64,000 nt of DNA from Prostheceraeus crozeri (GCA_907163375.1 CAJQUW010004462.1:306001-370000), one strand, 5' to 3'. Positions 54,402 through 63,780 are shown, counted from the stretch's first letter. Numbers and translations are program-made. Notes: generated by a model from the sequence alone, not told the origin.

Positions 54402-54610
54402 TTCGATTATGCCTACATTTTGGAAATAATTTCTGATATATCTTCATCTATTGGACACGTTTTTGATTCGCATTTAATTACAGACACAGTGACATACGTA
54501 CTGCACTGTCTCTATATTTTCGCTGAAAACCATCAAATTCATGTGATATTGATTATTGCTCCAAAGTCAAAGAGAATGCAAAATTTGATAAAAAATTTTG
54601 GACCCGCTAC
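54402..54610 (+). CDS. Exon-like open segment, right arm
   Basis: Open for about 70 codons (IISDISSSIGHVFDSHL...FGPAT) and ending at a CAG|GTGAGA donor at 54611. A TATAAAAA word lies at about 54332. No ATG begins the frame, so its start is unclear. The product is not recognised. Its donor phase is compatible with the acceptor at 56477. Confidence 0.35.
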
Positions 54611-54995
54611 AGGTGAGATGTTTATTTTGATACTTACAACAGCATTGCATGAGCTCATTATTGATAAATAAAGTTTCATTAGGGTGTAGGTATGTTGTGA
54701 GAAGAACCAAGTAAGCTGATGTTCTGTTCAAGGTTAGAATATTTTCTTTTTGTAATATATTTCGAGATCATCGTCAGACAAGTGAATCGTAGTTAAGGTA
54801 AACAATAAATTCAAGTATGAAAACTAATAAGTAACATAGAAGAGAGCTTGAACCAAACACTTAGGCATGGTTATTCACTGACTTCCTTTTCATCTAAATT
54901 TGTTAAGTTTGATAACTGTCCTGTCAGACTGGAGTATATGGTCTAACTACCGGTGAATTGTAATCCGGTGAAGGTTTTTGCAAGAATTTTCAAAA

Positions 54996-55229
54996 TCACT
55001 TTCATGATTGGAAATAGGCTCTCCCTGCTTTTTTTAGACAATTGATTGAAATTAAAAAATATGAGCTGTCACTAGCTGTATATAAACCCATTGTAAAAAT
55101 GGCTGGACTTTGTTGCCCATGATTAAGTCCGTGACGGACGAAACGTTGGGTTTTTAACGCTCATATTTTTTAATTTCAATAAATTGTCTAAAAAAAGCAG
55201 GGAGAGCCTATTTCCAATCATGAAAGTGA
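54996..55229. mobile_element. Foldback insertion with 71-bp inverted arms
   Basis: Arms 54996-55066 and 55159-55229 are nearly perfect complements. They surround a 92-base centre containing the hammerhead-like motif at 55114-55150. The arms include GGAAATAGGCTCTCCCTGC. It lies within the intron-like gap of the right arm and probably represents a small element inserted in the Polinton. Confidence 0.75.
55114..55150 (+). ncRNA. Degenerate hammerhead-like motif
   Basis: CCCATGATTAAGTCC, GTGAC loop, GGACGAAACG, TTGGG. The stem II (GTCC/GGAC) and GAAAC are intact in order, while the CUGAUGA box is changed. Such pieces are common in Penelope-like element termini. Confidence 0.35.
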
Positions 55230-55355
55230 AAAATCACCTCCCGTATGACGCCGTTAATTTCAAAATGCTTATATAGTACAGCTAGAACCTCGATTAATTT
55301 TATATCAAAAATTAATGAAAGAGGTTTTTGTCACACAATTCTTGATCAAATTAGA

Positions 55356-55560
55356 TAAATGTACGAAGTGGGTTGGTTGCTATATACAAGTTGTAAGCAA
55401 TTTTTTTATCCATAACAATATAGCCTACGTTACGTAGTTTATTCATTTTATTTGTCTGCGTAAATGTACGAAGTGGGTTGGTTGCTATATACTAGTTGTA
55501 AGCAATTTTTTTATCCATAACAATATACGTTACGTGGTTCATTCATTTTATTTGTCTGTG
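55356..55560. repeat. Tandem duplication, about 103-bp unit twice
   Basis: 55356-55460 and 55461-55560 begin TAAATGTACGAAGTGGG and are about 93% identical. The second lacks a few bases (AGCCT). Noncoding. Confidence 0.9.
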
Positions 55561-56477
55561 TCACTTTGAGTGATCTATGTTACATGTTTCTTCCACTATC
55601 TGCACGAAAGAAGATGACAAATTTAAAATATAATGCGTAAGTATAAGGATATTGACTGCAATAAACATGCTTGCATCCGTAAATGTCATTAAGTGAGCAA
55701 TGTAATGATCGTCCATTCTTTAAAGAGTAACGAATCTTTTACAAACTTGTTTTCAAATTGTGCTTGTTAAGGCCACCAGATCCGTCATTATAATGTTCTT
55801 AGGAATTGCAAAAAATCTGTCATATTTCGTACATATCATGCTGATAACGAAACGTTAATTAACGTTTACATATTAATATGTAAACATTTCATTAAATTTT
55901 ATAAGATCTCTAAATATTTGATTGATTTTCATAAAATTTGCACATATTCAATTAAATCATTAAGTATTTTATAAAGGAATAAATGTGATTTATGTCATCA
56001 ATAAAGTAATAACCCACACTTTTATTTGTCTGGGTTAATGTCATTTCCTTTCCATTGACCCATATTTCAATTGATATCTCATTTTTTCAAAGAAGTATAT
56101 CTATATCCAACAAGTTTTAATTGAATAAACATTAAATCAATCATCGTAGCTGATGTTATCATCACATTTTCTTTATTTGTGTCATTTTCATTTCTTTGGT
56201 GTTGGCCCTCGTCTCTCTCTCTTTCTCTCTCCACTGTTTGTTATGATTGTGAGCAATGGAATATCTGTCAAAATCTTTGGTTGAATTGCAAATAATATTG
56301 AATTGTAAATAAACGTTATTTTATTGTGTCTTGGTTATTTATTTTTCATTGTTTTTCGGAAAATCGATTTAATTAATTTCATAAAATCCTGTTGTTTTGT
56401 GCATTACTGTTCTGTAGGTATGACTTGAATATATATTTTAACTACCAGTGAATTTAACAGGCGTTTTCTCCTTTCAG
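55561..56477. other. Noncoding, right arm
   Basis: AT-rich, with ATTAACG/TTAATATG palindromic words near 55860. No gene seen before the acceptor at 56477. Confidence 0.4.
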
Positions 56478-56653
56478 AGTCATCTACAGATCTATTTGAG
56501 ACAACCTGCAAGGAGGTCGAACTGACTGTGTCTAAGTTCTTCAACAACGCCCGCGATCGGTATGGTGGAAGAGGAAAGAGACAACAGGAATCTAGTGATA
56601 TTGGCACTCCACCTATCAAGAGACCACGTGTATTGGATTCCAACAGTGAATGA
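56478..56653 (+). CDS. Terminal exon-like segment, right arm
   Basis: Begins after a strong acceptor (TTCTCCTTTCAG, ending 56477) and stays open to TGA 56651-56653. It encodes DLFETTCKEVELTVSKFFNN, then a basic, Gly/Arg-rich part and a nuclear-signal-like PPIKRPRVLD. Unknown family. Confidence 0.45.
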
Positions 56654-56974
56654 CTTATATATGTGATTTCTTGCGTGATGATTTATATAACGTGATTTCT
56701 TCAAAAATATAAAGAAAATCTGAATGCGAACTGTTTTCATAACTCAATCACGTACGGTTGTCGGGTAGGATTTTTAAGATCTAAATTAAAAGAGGGTATA
56801 CTACTGATATATTACTATTTAATGAATAATGAGTAGCACAAATAACCCTGCTTTTTTAAAAATTGGACGCGGTTTAATACCGCTACGGGCCCTGATCAAA
56901 GCTTGCGGAACTCCACCGTTGGGGCCCCTGAATGCAAACCTGTTAAGGGCTCCTGATGTGATTTATCACCGGGT
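56654..56974. other. Noncoding, right arm
   Basis: No convincing gene. A short frame at 56829-57047 lacks motifs. Confidence 0.4.
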
Positions 56975-57359
56975 GTATACTTTTTCATTTGGAAATAGTA
57001 GCACGCTTAGTTTAACTTGCAAATCTTATAACATTTCATATGGGTGATAATGGTAGATGAAATAGTGTTAAATAAAATTAAGATAGGTTACATGATTCTG
57101 CGGTAGCAATCGACTGCGATCCATGTGTGAAGAGCTTGTTAGACTACGGATGGGCTTAAGTGGATGATTTAACCATGTATACTTTTTCATTTGGAAATAG
57201 TAGCACGCTTAGTCTAACTTGTAAATCTTAAAACATTTCATATGGTCGATGATGATGATAGATGAAATAGTGTCAAATAAAATTAAGATAGCTTACACTT
57301 CTGATACACGGATAGCAATCGACTGTGATCCATGTGTAAAGAGCTTGTTAGACTACGGA
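56975..57359. repeat. Tandem duplication, about 180-bp unit twice
   Basis: Copies 56975-57150 and 57177-57359 start GTATACTTTTTCATTTGG and end AGACTACGGA, at about 92% identity. Both contain TAGCAATCGACTG, which also abuts repeat copy B at 58202-58214. Confidence 0.9.
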
Positions 57360-57700
57360 AGAGAGAAGTGTGTTATGTTGCGTGTGGCGCGTGAGTGTCC
57401 TCCCATTTCATTCCATTCATCAATTCGTCTCATTGATAGAGACAGGTAGAACTCATGGTTCTCATAACGTATGCAATGGAAAGTTTTAGGCAACCTTCGA
57501 CAGTTGGCTAAATGTCGCCCTGACGCGAATGCATACTACGTTGAGACAGAGGCAATCACTTGCAAACATGACGCAGAGAGGTTTAACAAGATTGACCATT
57601 GCCGAATGTCCCTTGCGGTATACATAGCTACGGGTTTCACCGCCGCCCTTTACAGGAACGCCCGTCGAAAGGAAGTATTACACCGAACTTCATTTGCAAC

Positions 57701-57838
57701 GTTCAAGTTGACTGATAGCAGATTCAACTTAATGATAGTATTCGCCAGTCCGAAGACTGCCCAGGGCAAACCGCGAGGAGGTTCTCTCATGTCTTGCCCC
57801 ATGGTGGCCCTTAAGAGAGCCGATGGTTCGTTCTCGGG
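57701..57838. repeat. 138-bp structured repeat, copy A
   Basis: First of three nearly identical copies. Plus-strand hairpins include AGTC-CGAA-GACT, AACC-GCGAGGA-GGTT enclosed by GGGCA...TGCCC, and CCGA...TCGG. Both strands are open across it, and the plus frame 57471-57866 runs through it. Confidence 0.92.
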
Positions 57839-57882
57839 GTGTGAATTTGACTATTGGCTGGAATAATCCATGGGTATGACGG

Positions 57883-58104
57883 TTAGGTTGTCATAGACCC
57901 TATACCGCCGAGGTCGTACTGGTGCATCTGGCACCTTTCGGATGCGGGTGGTATTTGGAGTCCACACCTCATCCGTCCAAACGATCCTCTTGATCTTCCC
58001 TTCTTCTCATCCTCCTCATCCCACTCGTCGAGGATGACGAACTCGGGAATGGCGTTGTCTTCATCGGTGAAGACGGGAATGTTGTCGGCAGATGTCGCTT
58101 CCAT
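57883..58104 (-). CDS. Small acidic protein, right arm
   Basis: 73 residues. The N-terminal half is acidic (FTDEDNAIPEFVILDEWDEEDEKK) and the C-terminal half is basic and polar. Not recognised. A TATA box (58145-58153) lies 41 bases before ATG 58104, a good core-promoter distance. Flanked by repeat copies A and B. Confidence 0.5.
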   Translation of the reverse strand: MEATSADNIPVFTDEDNAIPEFVILDEWDEEDEKKGRSRGSFGRMRCGLQIPPASERCQMHQYDLGGIGSMTT

Positions 58105-58144
58105 CGTGACTTCAAATTGAATGAGAAGCGCTACAATCTTCTGG

Positions 58145-58153
58145 CTTATATAG
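58145..58153 (-). promoter_or_regulatory. TATA box, 73-aa gene
   Basis: CTATATAAG on the minus strand, 41 bases before ATG 58104. Confidence 0.65.
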
Positions 58154-58220
58154 CGTTTTCAACAATGAATTGCTCAACAGCGAATCAGAATGCTTCAGGG
58201 ATAGCAATCGACTGCATAAT

Positions 58221-58358
58221 GTTCAAGTTGACTGATAGCAGATTCAACTTAATGATAGTATTCGCCAGTCCGAAGACTGCCCAGGGCAAACCGCGAGGAG
58301 GTTCTATCATGTCTTGCCCCATGGTGGCCCTTAAGAGAGCCGATGGTTCATTCTCGGG
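58221..58358. repeat. 138-bp structured repeat, copy B
   Basis: Between the start of the 73-aa gene and the stop of the 88-aa gene. It is preceded by TAGCAATCGACTG from the 180-bp duplication. It retains TGATAG...CTATCA pairing around the inner hairpins. Confidence 0.92.
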
Positions 58359-58370
58359 AGTAACGTCATC

Positions 58371-58637
58371 TTACACCCTACCAATTCTGCTGAGAGAGTC
58401 TTTGACTCTCTCTTTGGTAGCACTGTCGACTTCCACACTAACTGGTACATGGCTAAAAAGTGGAATGTAGCGCCATTCCGTTGGATTCACAGCAGTTGCT
58501 GTCATCGGATTGCCAATCCGAGCAAGATTATTAAAAACTCTGTCTTGCTCCTCTAGCCTGACAAACTCCTCAAATAAATTTCGCGGCCTTAACTGCGGTC
58601 CGCGAGGAGAGCTGACTTGACTGTTCGGCGTCTGCAT
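58371..58637 (-). CDS. Small protein, right arm, 88 aa
   Basis: Encodes LRPRNLFEEFVRLEEQDRVF, NPTEWRYIPLFSHVP and a charged helical end. No family recognised. A TATA box lies 32 bases before the ATG, and repeat copy B begins 13 bases after its stop. Confidence 0.5.
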   Translation of the reverse strand: MQTPNSQVSSPRGPQLRPRNLFEEFVRLEEQDRVFNNLARIGNPMTATAVNPTEWRYIPLFSHVPVSVEVDSATKERVKDSLSRIGRV

Positions 58638-58668
58638 GATTGAAATGAAATGAAATGAGAGGCAGTGG

Positions 58669-58677
58669 TTTATATAC
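58669..58677 (-). promoter_or_regulatory. TATA box, 88-aa gene
   Basis: GTATATAAA on the minus strand, 32 bases before ATG 58637. Confidence 0.65.
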
Positions 58678-58696
58678 CCCTCTAACGCGACGCAAC

Positions 58697-58834
58697 GTTC
58701 AAGTTGACTGATAGCAGATTCAACTTAATGATAGTATTCGCCAGTCCGAAGACTGCCCAGGGCAAACCGCGTGGAGGTTCTATCATGTCTTGCCCCTAGG
58801 TGGCCCTTAAGAGAGCCGATGGTTCGTTCTCGGG
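58697..58834. repeat. 138-bp structured repeat, copy C
   Basis: Upstream of the 88-aa gene. It differs from A and B at only a few bases: GCGTGGAG in a hairpin loop and CCCCTAGG. Confidence 0.92.
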
Positions 58835-58934
58835 AGTGTCGTGATGGGGTGGTGAAGGCGGGCAAAGATCTGCAATGAAAATGATATGTATTAGAATAGG
58901 ATATACTATCTTATTTACTTTTTCACTTACTAAG

Positions 58935-60125
58935 TTAGGCATCCTTTGGCAGTCTCGCGCGTTTCCGAATCGAGAATTTATGTAAGTGACCGCGCATTCT
59001 TAGGCTAGCATGCAGACATTTCTTGGTCGGATGGCCGTTATAACATATTATTGATTCGTCGAGGCTTTGATTTACCAATACTTCGCCGGCCAAATGATTA
59101 TCCCGAATAGGGATGTGAAACTCAAACAAACGATCCTCATTCACACGTTCCCACTCATCCCTCATGCGCTCCAACTTCTCATACGCCTGCCTCTCATTAC
59201 CCCGCCGAGCCACAGTCCTCTCCAACTCAACATTCCTCGCTCTCAACACACTCATCTCCTTCATCATCTCCTCAAACTTCGCTTCTGCATCTCTCATTCT
59301 TCTCTCCGCAGCACTCGCCCTCTTCTCACACTCATCATTCTTCTCTTCCAACTCACGCGTCTTATTCTTCAAATCAGTCACACTACGCCTCATTCTAATA
59401 TTTTCATCCGCTACCTCCTTCGACTTCAGTTCCTTCTTTTTCAACTCATCCAACTCCTTCACAACTTCATCCTTCACTTTCTTCAAACTCTCATACTTAT
59501 TCACCAACAAATCATGCGCCATCTGCTGCGAAACATGCCTCTTCTCTTCATCCTTCAACCACCTCGCCGACTGCACACGAATCCCACCACTCTTCACTTT
59601 TGGGGAAGATGAGCTCTTCGGGGGGTCGGTGATGACAATGTTTGACACCTCCGACGACGAAGAGCTCAACTTCCTCACACGCTTCCTCACACGCTTCCTC
59701 ACACGCTCCCTATCTAAATCCACATCATCCTCATCATCACTCTCAAGCACTCTCTTTCGCTCAATCTCACCCTCCAACGACGCAACCGCTCTCGCCAACT
59801 CATCATTCTCAACAACATTCTCAACAACATTCTCAGCCTTACCCTCTCGCTCGATCGCCAACATTCGCTCCCTCTCTTCCACAATCAACTGCGTAAATCT
59901 CAAATCAGTCACTAAACCACCACTACAGTCAGCATGCACTCTGTAAAAACGCGCCTCATCCTCATCACCCTTCAGCACTCTACACTTCACGCACGCAACC
60001 CTATTCAAGATAATCATGTGGCCGGTGCCCGCCTTCTTGACATGAGCTTTGGCGTCCGCACTGCGATTAACTCGCCCACATGAGCACATTTTAATATGGT
60101 ATTTGCGGTTCCTGTCATTAGCCAT
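58935..60125 (-). CDS. Zinc-binding coiled-coil protein, right arm
   Basis: About 396 residues from ATG 60125 (MANDRNRKYHIKMCSCG); the frame is open to 60179. The N-terminus carries a Cys/His cluster (MCSCG, AKAHVKK, GHMI, CVKC, VHADC) that could bind zinc. Residues about 100-180 are charged, with a threefold RVRKRVRKRVRK run and acidic DDEDDVDLD. Residues about 195-335 are a long coiled coil rich in Lys/Glu. The end is basic with Cys/His (CYNGHPTKKCLH). No family recognised; the layout suggests a nuclear DNA- or chromatin-associated scaffold. A TATA box at 60717-60725, a GTAAGC donor near 60675 and an acceptor (CTTACAG) near 60144 suggest a spliced leader. Confidence 0.6.
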   Translation of the reverse strand: MANDRNRKYHIKMCSCGRVNRSADAKAHVKKAGTGHMIILNRVACVKCRVLKGDEDEARFYRVHADCSGGLVTDLRFTQLIVEERERMLAIEREGKAENVVENVVENDELARAVASLEGEIERKRVLESDDEDDVDLDRERVRKRVRKRVRKLSSSSSEVSNIVITDPPKSSSSPKVKSGGIRVQSARWLKDEEKRHVSQQMAHDLLVNKYESLKKVKDEVVKELDELKKKELKSKEVADENIRMRRSVTDLKNKTRELEEKNDECEKRASAAERRMRDAEAKFEEMMKEMSVLRARNVELERTVARRGNERQAYEKLERMRDEWERVNEDRLFEFHIPIRDNHLAGEVLVNQSLDESIICYNGHPTKKCLHASLRMRGHLHKFSIRKRARLPKDA

Positions 60126-60179
60126 GTTAGATTTATCGTTAGCTGTAAGATAATGAAATTTGTATAAGTTTGGAATCAT

Positions 60180-60949
60180 GTAGTACAGTCATATTCCTAA
60201 AGAGTGTAGTGAGTGGCACTCGATCCCGTTGACAGCCCGAAGGCCTTGTACTGATCACTAGGGAAGTGAGAGATCTTCCCCGATACCCGCTCTTTACAGC
60301 TGAAGACATCATTGTCACTGCCCCGAAGTGGTAACAGGAACGCCGAGTCAAAGGTAGTGATCAGTAGCTGGGATCTAACCTCTCAAAGCTGCCTTAGACA
60401 TAGTTAAATTTCAAATCTGATAGCATATTTGAACTCAGGATACTTAAAAACCTTAGTCTATATGTTAAAACTTTGAAAAAACTGAAAATTAAGAATTTTT
60501 AAAAAATTCCGCATTTTACTACTCATACTACTTTTAAAAAATTTTATCAGTAGTAAAGACACTATCAAACTCTATCATACAAACTTTGAAGTAAGAAGAT
60601 AGCTTGCCTACTTCAAAAGATAGAGTCCTTTGAAACACCCGATATCGGGAGCTCAGAGCGACGACCGTCGCTTACCTCGTCTTTCGATGAAGTGATCAGA
60701 CTTACGTTGTCGGGGTTTTATATATGCTCGGAAGAAAACTTAAAATGGCTCTATCTCCGAAAGTATTCATCGTAGCGACATGCGGTTTGTTGCAAACGAT
60801 TCGTCTCATCATTCTATATCATATGACACCTGAACCATTCTCATATGATTACGGGAAGTTGGTCCGTCAGCACATGTCCATGTAACATGCCACAAGTGAA
60901 AAAATTCCTAAGTGTGAGAGCTCCAGTGTGGTGAAAATTTTGAAAAATT
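60180..60949. other. Intron-like leader and inner arm sequence
   Basis: Noncoding. It contains TGATCACTAGGGAAG (about 60253) and AGTGATCAGTAGC (about 60356), an imperfect inverted pair, and A/T-rich sequence. No gene. Confidence 0.4.
60717..60725 (-). promoter_or_regulatory. TATA box, coiled-coil gene
   Basis: ATATATAAA on the minus strand, followed by CCCCGACAACG and a GTAAGC donor about 45 bases on. Confidence 0.65.
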
Positions 60950-61090
60950 TAAAACTTCCGAATTTCGACCTGGGACCTTTACCAAAACATTTTTCATCAA
61001 ATTTCACTGACACCCCCCTCGGTCAGAGAAATTTGATGAAAAATGTTTTGGTGACGGTCCCAGGTCGAAATTCCACACTGGAAAATTTTC
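60950..61090. repeat. Palindrome at inner edge of right inverted repeat
   Basis: TTTCGACCTGGGACC...ATTTCACTGAC (about 60961-61012) meets its own complement (about 61024-61077) around a short C-rich centre. This head-to-head unit is not present in the left arm. Confidence 0.8.
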
Positions 61091-61188
61091 AAAATTTTAC
61101 CCATACAAAGTCACTCTGACACTTAGGATTTTTTTCAGGTGAGCGAGCTCCGACCTAAAATCTTGTAACCGCTCTAACTTTTGAACGA

Positions 61189-62427
61189 AGACAGATAGGA
61201 ACAAGCCGTTTCTTTCACTGAATTTGTCTCACTCTTAGCTTTCAAACGAGCTATCGCACGACAAAATCCGTTCACTGGAAGCCAAAATCGAAGCAAGCTG
61301 TCCAGAGGGGGGGCGGTCAGTGAAATTTGATGAAAAATGTTTTGGTGACGGTCCCAGGTCGAAATTCCACACTTTGGAAAATTTTCAAAATTTTACCCAT
61401 ACAAAGTCACTCTGACACTTAGGATTTTTTTTCAGGTGAGCGAGCTCCGACCTAAAATCTTGTAACCGCTCTAACTTTTGAACGAAGACAGATAGGAACA
61501 AGCCGATTCTTTCACTGAATTTGTCTCACTCTTAGCTTTCAAACGAGCTATCGCACGACAAAATCCGTCCACTGGAAGCCAAAATCGAAGCAAGCTGTCC
61601 AGAGGGGGGGGAGGTCAGTGAAATTTGATGAAAAATGTTTTGGTGACGGTCCCAGGTCGAAATGCCACACTTTGGAAAATTTTCAAAATTTTACCCATAC
61701 AAAGCCACTCTGACACTTAGGATTTTTTCAGGTGAGCGAGCTCCGACCTAAAATCTTGTAACCGCTCTAACTTTTGAACGAAGACAGATAGGAACAAGCC
61801 GATTCTTTCACTGAATTTGTCTCACTCTTAGCTTTCAAACGAGCTATCGCACGACAAAATCCGTCCACTGGAAGCCAAAATCGAAGCAAGCTGTCCAGGG
61901 GGGGACGTCAGCCGAAAATTTTTTCTCTCCGATTGACTTGAAACTCACCATAGCGATGCAGAATTTCACGCTGAATCCGAATCTGACCTCCGTTTTCTCA
62001 TCCGATGCTTCGTTTTGACGCTACACACCAAAACGTCCCAAATTCTAACTCTGTCGTTTTTCGAAAAATGTTGAAAATTTTTTCTCACCGATTGCCTTGA
62101 AACTCACCATACCGATGCAGAATTTCACGCTGAATACGAATCCGACCTCCGTTTTCTCATCCGACCACTCCTTCCACTCGAAACAACCCATTTTACAACC
62201 CAACATTCAGCAGATTGCACGAAAAACATCACACACTATAGCCTCAAGACTAATCCTGGCGGTCGCCCAAGTCCACCACGACCGACACTCTATCGTTCCA
62301 GAGGGGGGGGACTCAGACCCGAAGCACGACGGCGGCCGACCACGACACTCTGCCGTTCCAGAGGGGGGGGGACGTCAGCGATGGCGGCCATCTTGCGCTA
62401 TCTGGTGTTCGCCGTTTTCTTACTACT
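61189..62427 (-). repeat. Polinton right terminal inverted repeat
   Basis: Inverted copy of the left end, ending CGCCGTTTTCTTACTACT at 62427. Tandem units begin near 61016, 61314 and 61611. Its outer GC-rich block is shorter than that of the left arm. Confidence 0.92.
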
Positions 62428-62433
62428 GTTGTC
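62428..62433. repeat. Polinton target-site duplication, right
   Basis: GTTGTC, the exact partner of 34316-34321. Confidence 0.95.
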
Positions 62434-62568
62434 AGAATATTTGATGATAACGATGAATACATAGCTTTCGAAGCATATACGAAGTCACCGAGGTCCGGAA
62501 CATCGCCAATTTAACGTATTTAGTTTTCATAAATCGCGATCCTTTGCAGAATCAAAACAAGATCAACT

Positions 62569-63780
62569 ATGGATACTGCAACATCTTATATAATCTCCAC
62601 TCAACCATCAACTTCGGAGAAAGTTATTGGACAATCTGGATGCTGCAAGCAATCGGTGAAAGAAATAGATCCATCTCTCAAGTGTGAAAAGTGTAACAAC
62701 TTCTTTCATGTGTACTGTACTTATCTTCCTAATTACGAACTGATAAAGTATTTCAAAATGAAAAGAAAATACTCTTGTGAAAGTTGCATTACTAGCATAT
62801 ACCCCATTGAAATCAAAAACATTTTACATTCAACACAAACAGCCACGTCACACCACAAGACAGAACAACAAACGATTACAACGCAAACACAGAACACACA
62901 AACAGACAATCAAACGTTCAAAACACAAGCAAGTAACACTGAATTCGAAAAAGAAAAAAAGAAGCGCCAAGATGAGAGAGAAAATCTATTGAAGGCCATC
63001 AATACTTACGAAATTGAAATGAAAGAGCAAGACGAAAAATCAGAAAACTACAAAGAAATGTTGAAGACATGAAGCAGAAAAATGAAGAAATAATTGCACT
63101 CGAAGACTTGATCAATCGCAAAGATGAACTAAATGAATTGAGGCGAGAAATAGACCACCTAAAGTTGAATGCCAGAAAGGAAGAAAGAAGAAGATATGGC
63201 TTACATGATGACAGCAGTGAAAGTGACAGCGCAGAAGAAAATGAAGTAAGAAATGAAATCAATGACTTATTAAAGAAAATTAATGTCATCGAAAAAGAAA
63301 AACACGGAATTTAGACAGCAGCAACAACAAAATCAACAAATCCAGCAGTCAGAACATCAACGAGAAGCGCAAGAACAACATCAAGCTCAACAACAACATC
63401 GGCAATTAAGATTCAGTAACAGAGTCATCACATGTTTCTACTGTAACAGAAGAGGCCACCATATACGAAACTGCTATCGTGCGCCATGGAATCGTCAAAG
63501 AAATTATAATCGAAGCAGATACAGAAATAATAACAGCAGAAGATATGATAACGATAGACAAAGAAACAAAAATCATCGAGAATTTGGAAATCAGTACAGA
63601 TATGAAAATGAGAGAAATCGAGAAAACAGGAGATACGATCTTGATAGAGAGAGAAGAGTACAAGAAGACAGATTTAGAGTGTCAAGAGTGGAAGATGAAA
63701 ATGGACGCAGCTATTACACTCCAACACGCGTGCTACACACAAACACTAGACAACACTCACCTGTAAGACCTTATTTTTAG
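62569..63780 (+). pseudogene. LINE ORF1-like: PHD-like finger, coiled coil, CCHC knuckle
   Basis: Three overlapping frames. 62569-63072 has a Cys/His finger (CCKQSVKEIDPSLKCEKCNN, FFHVYC, CESC) followed by a Gln/Thr-rich and coiled-coil part. 63069-63314 continues the coiled coil (LINRKDELNELRREIDHLK) and overlaps the previous stop in an ATGA. 63283-63780 is Gln-rich, with a zinc knuckle CFYCNRRGHHIRNC and an Arg/Asn-rich tail. PHD plus coiled coil plus CCHC is a known ORF1 style of animal LINEs that binds element RNA. Frame 1 passes to frame 3 and back, so either two frameshifts occurred in one ORF1 or stop-restart translation is used. Confidence 0.65.

Larger units (their letters stand above)
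34322..62427. mobile_element. Polinton/Maverick (adintovirus-like) element, looks whole
   Basis: A 28.1-kb virus-like DNA element with AG...CT termini, 6-bp duplications and long inverted repeats. It carries the full Polinton core: protein-primed polymerase B, retroviral-type integrase with chromodomain, packaging ATPase, adenain-like protease, major capsid protein and penton-like proteins, plus accessory genes in both arms. The core frames are open and I see no break in them, apart from a small zinc-finger remnant near 48.3 kb. The near-identical inverted repeats and exact duplications point to a recent insertion on an evolutionary scale. It sits at the left edge of a LINE. Confidence 0.97.

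Noticed and set aside
57471-57866. Plus-strand 131-codon frame running through repeat copy A
   Set aside because: Repeats A, B and C are open on both strands regardless of position, and the frame shows no family motif or promoter. I treat it as a by-product of the repeat.
58204-58222. CGACTGCATAAT, identical to 12 bases around the U1 snRNA Sm site
   Set aside because: No other U1 sequence lies around it, and the same TAGCAATCGACTG word occurs elsewhere with different continuation.
59067-59946. Long plus-strand frames of 181 and 260 codons
   Set aside because: They are antisense shadows of the Lys/Glu/Arg-rich coiled-coil gene and have Ser/Phe/Leu-biased composition.
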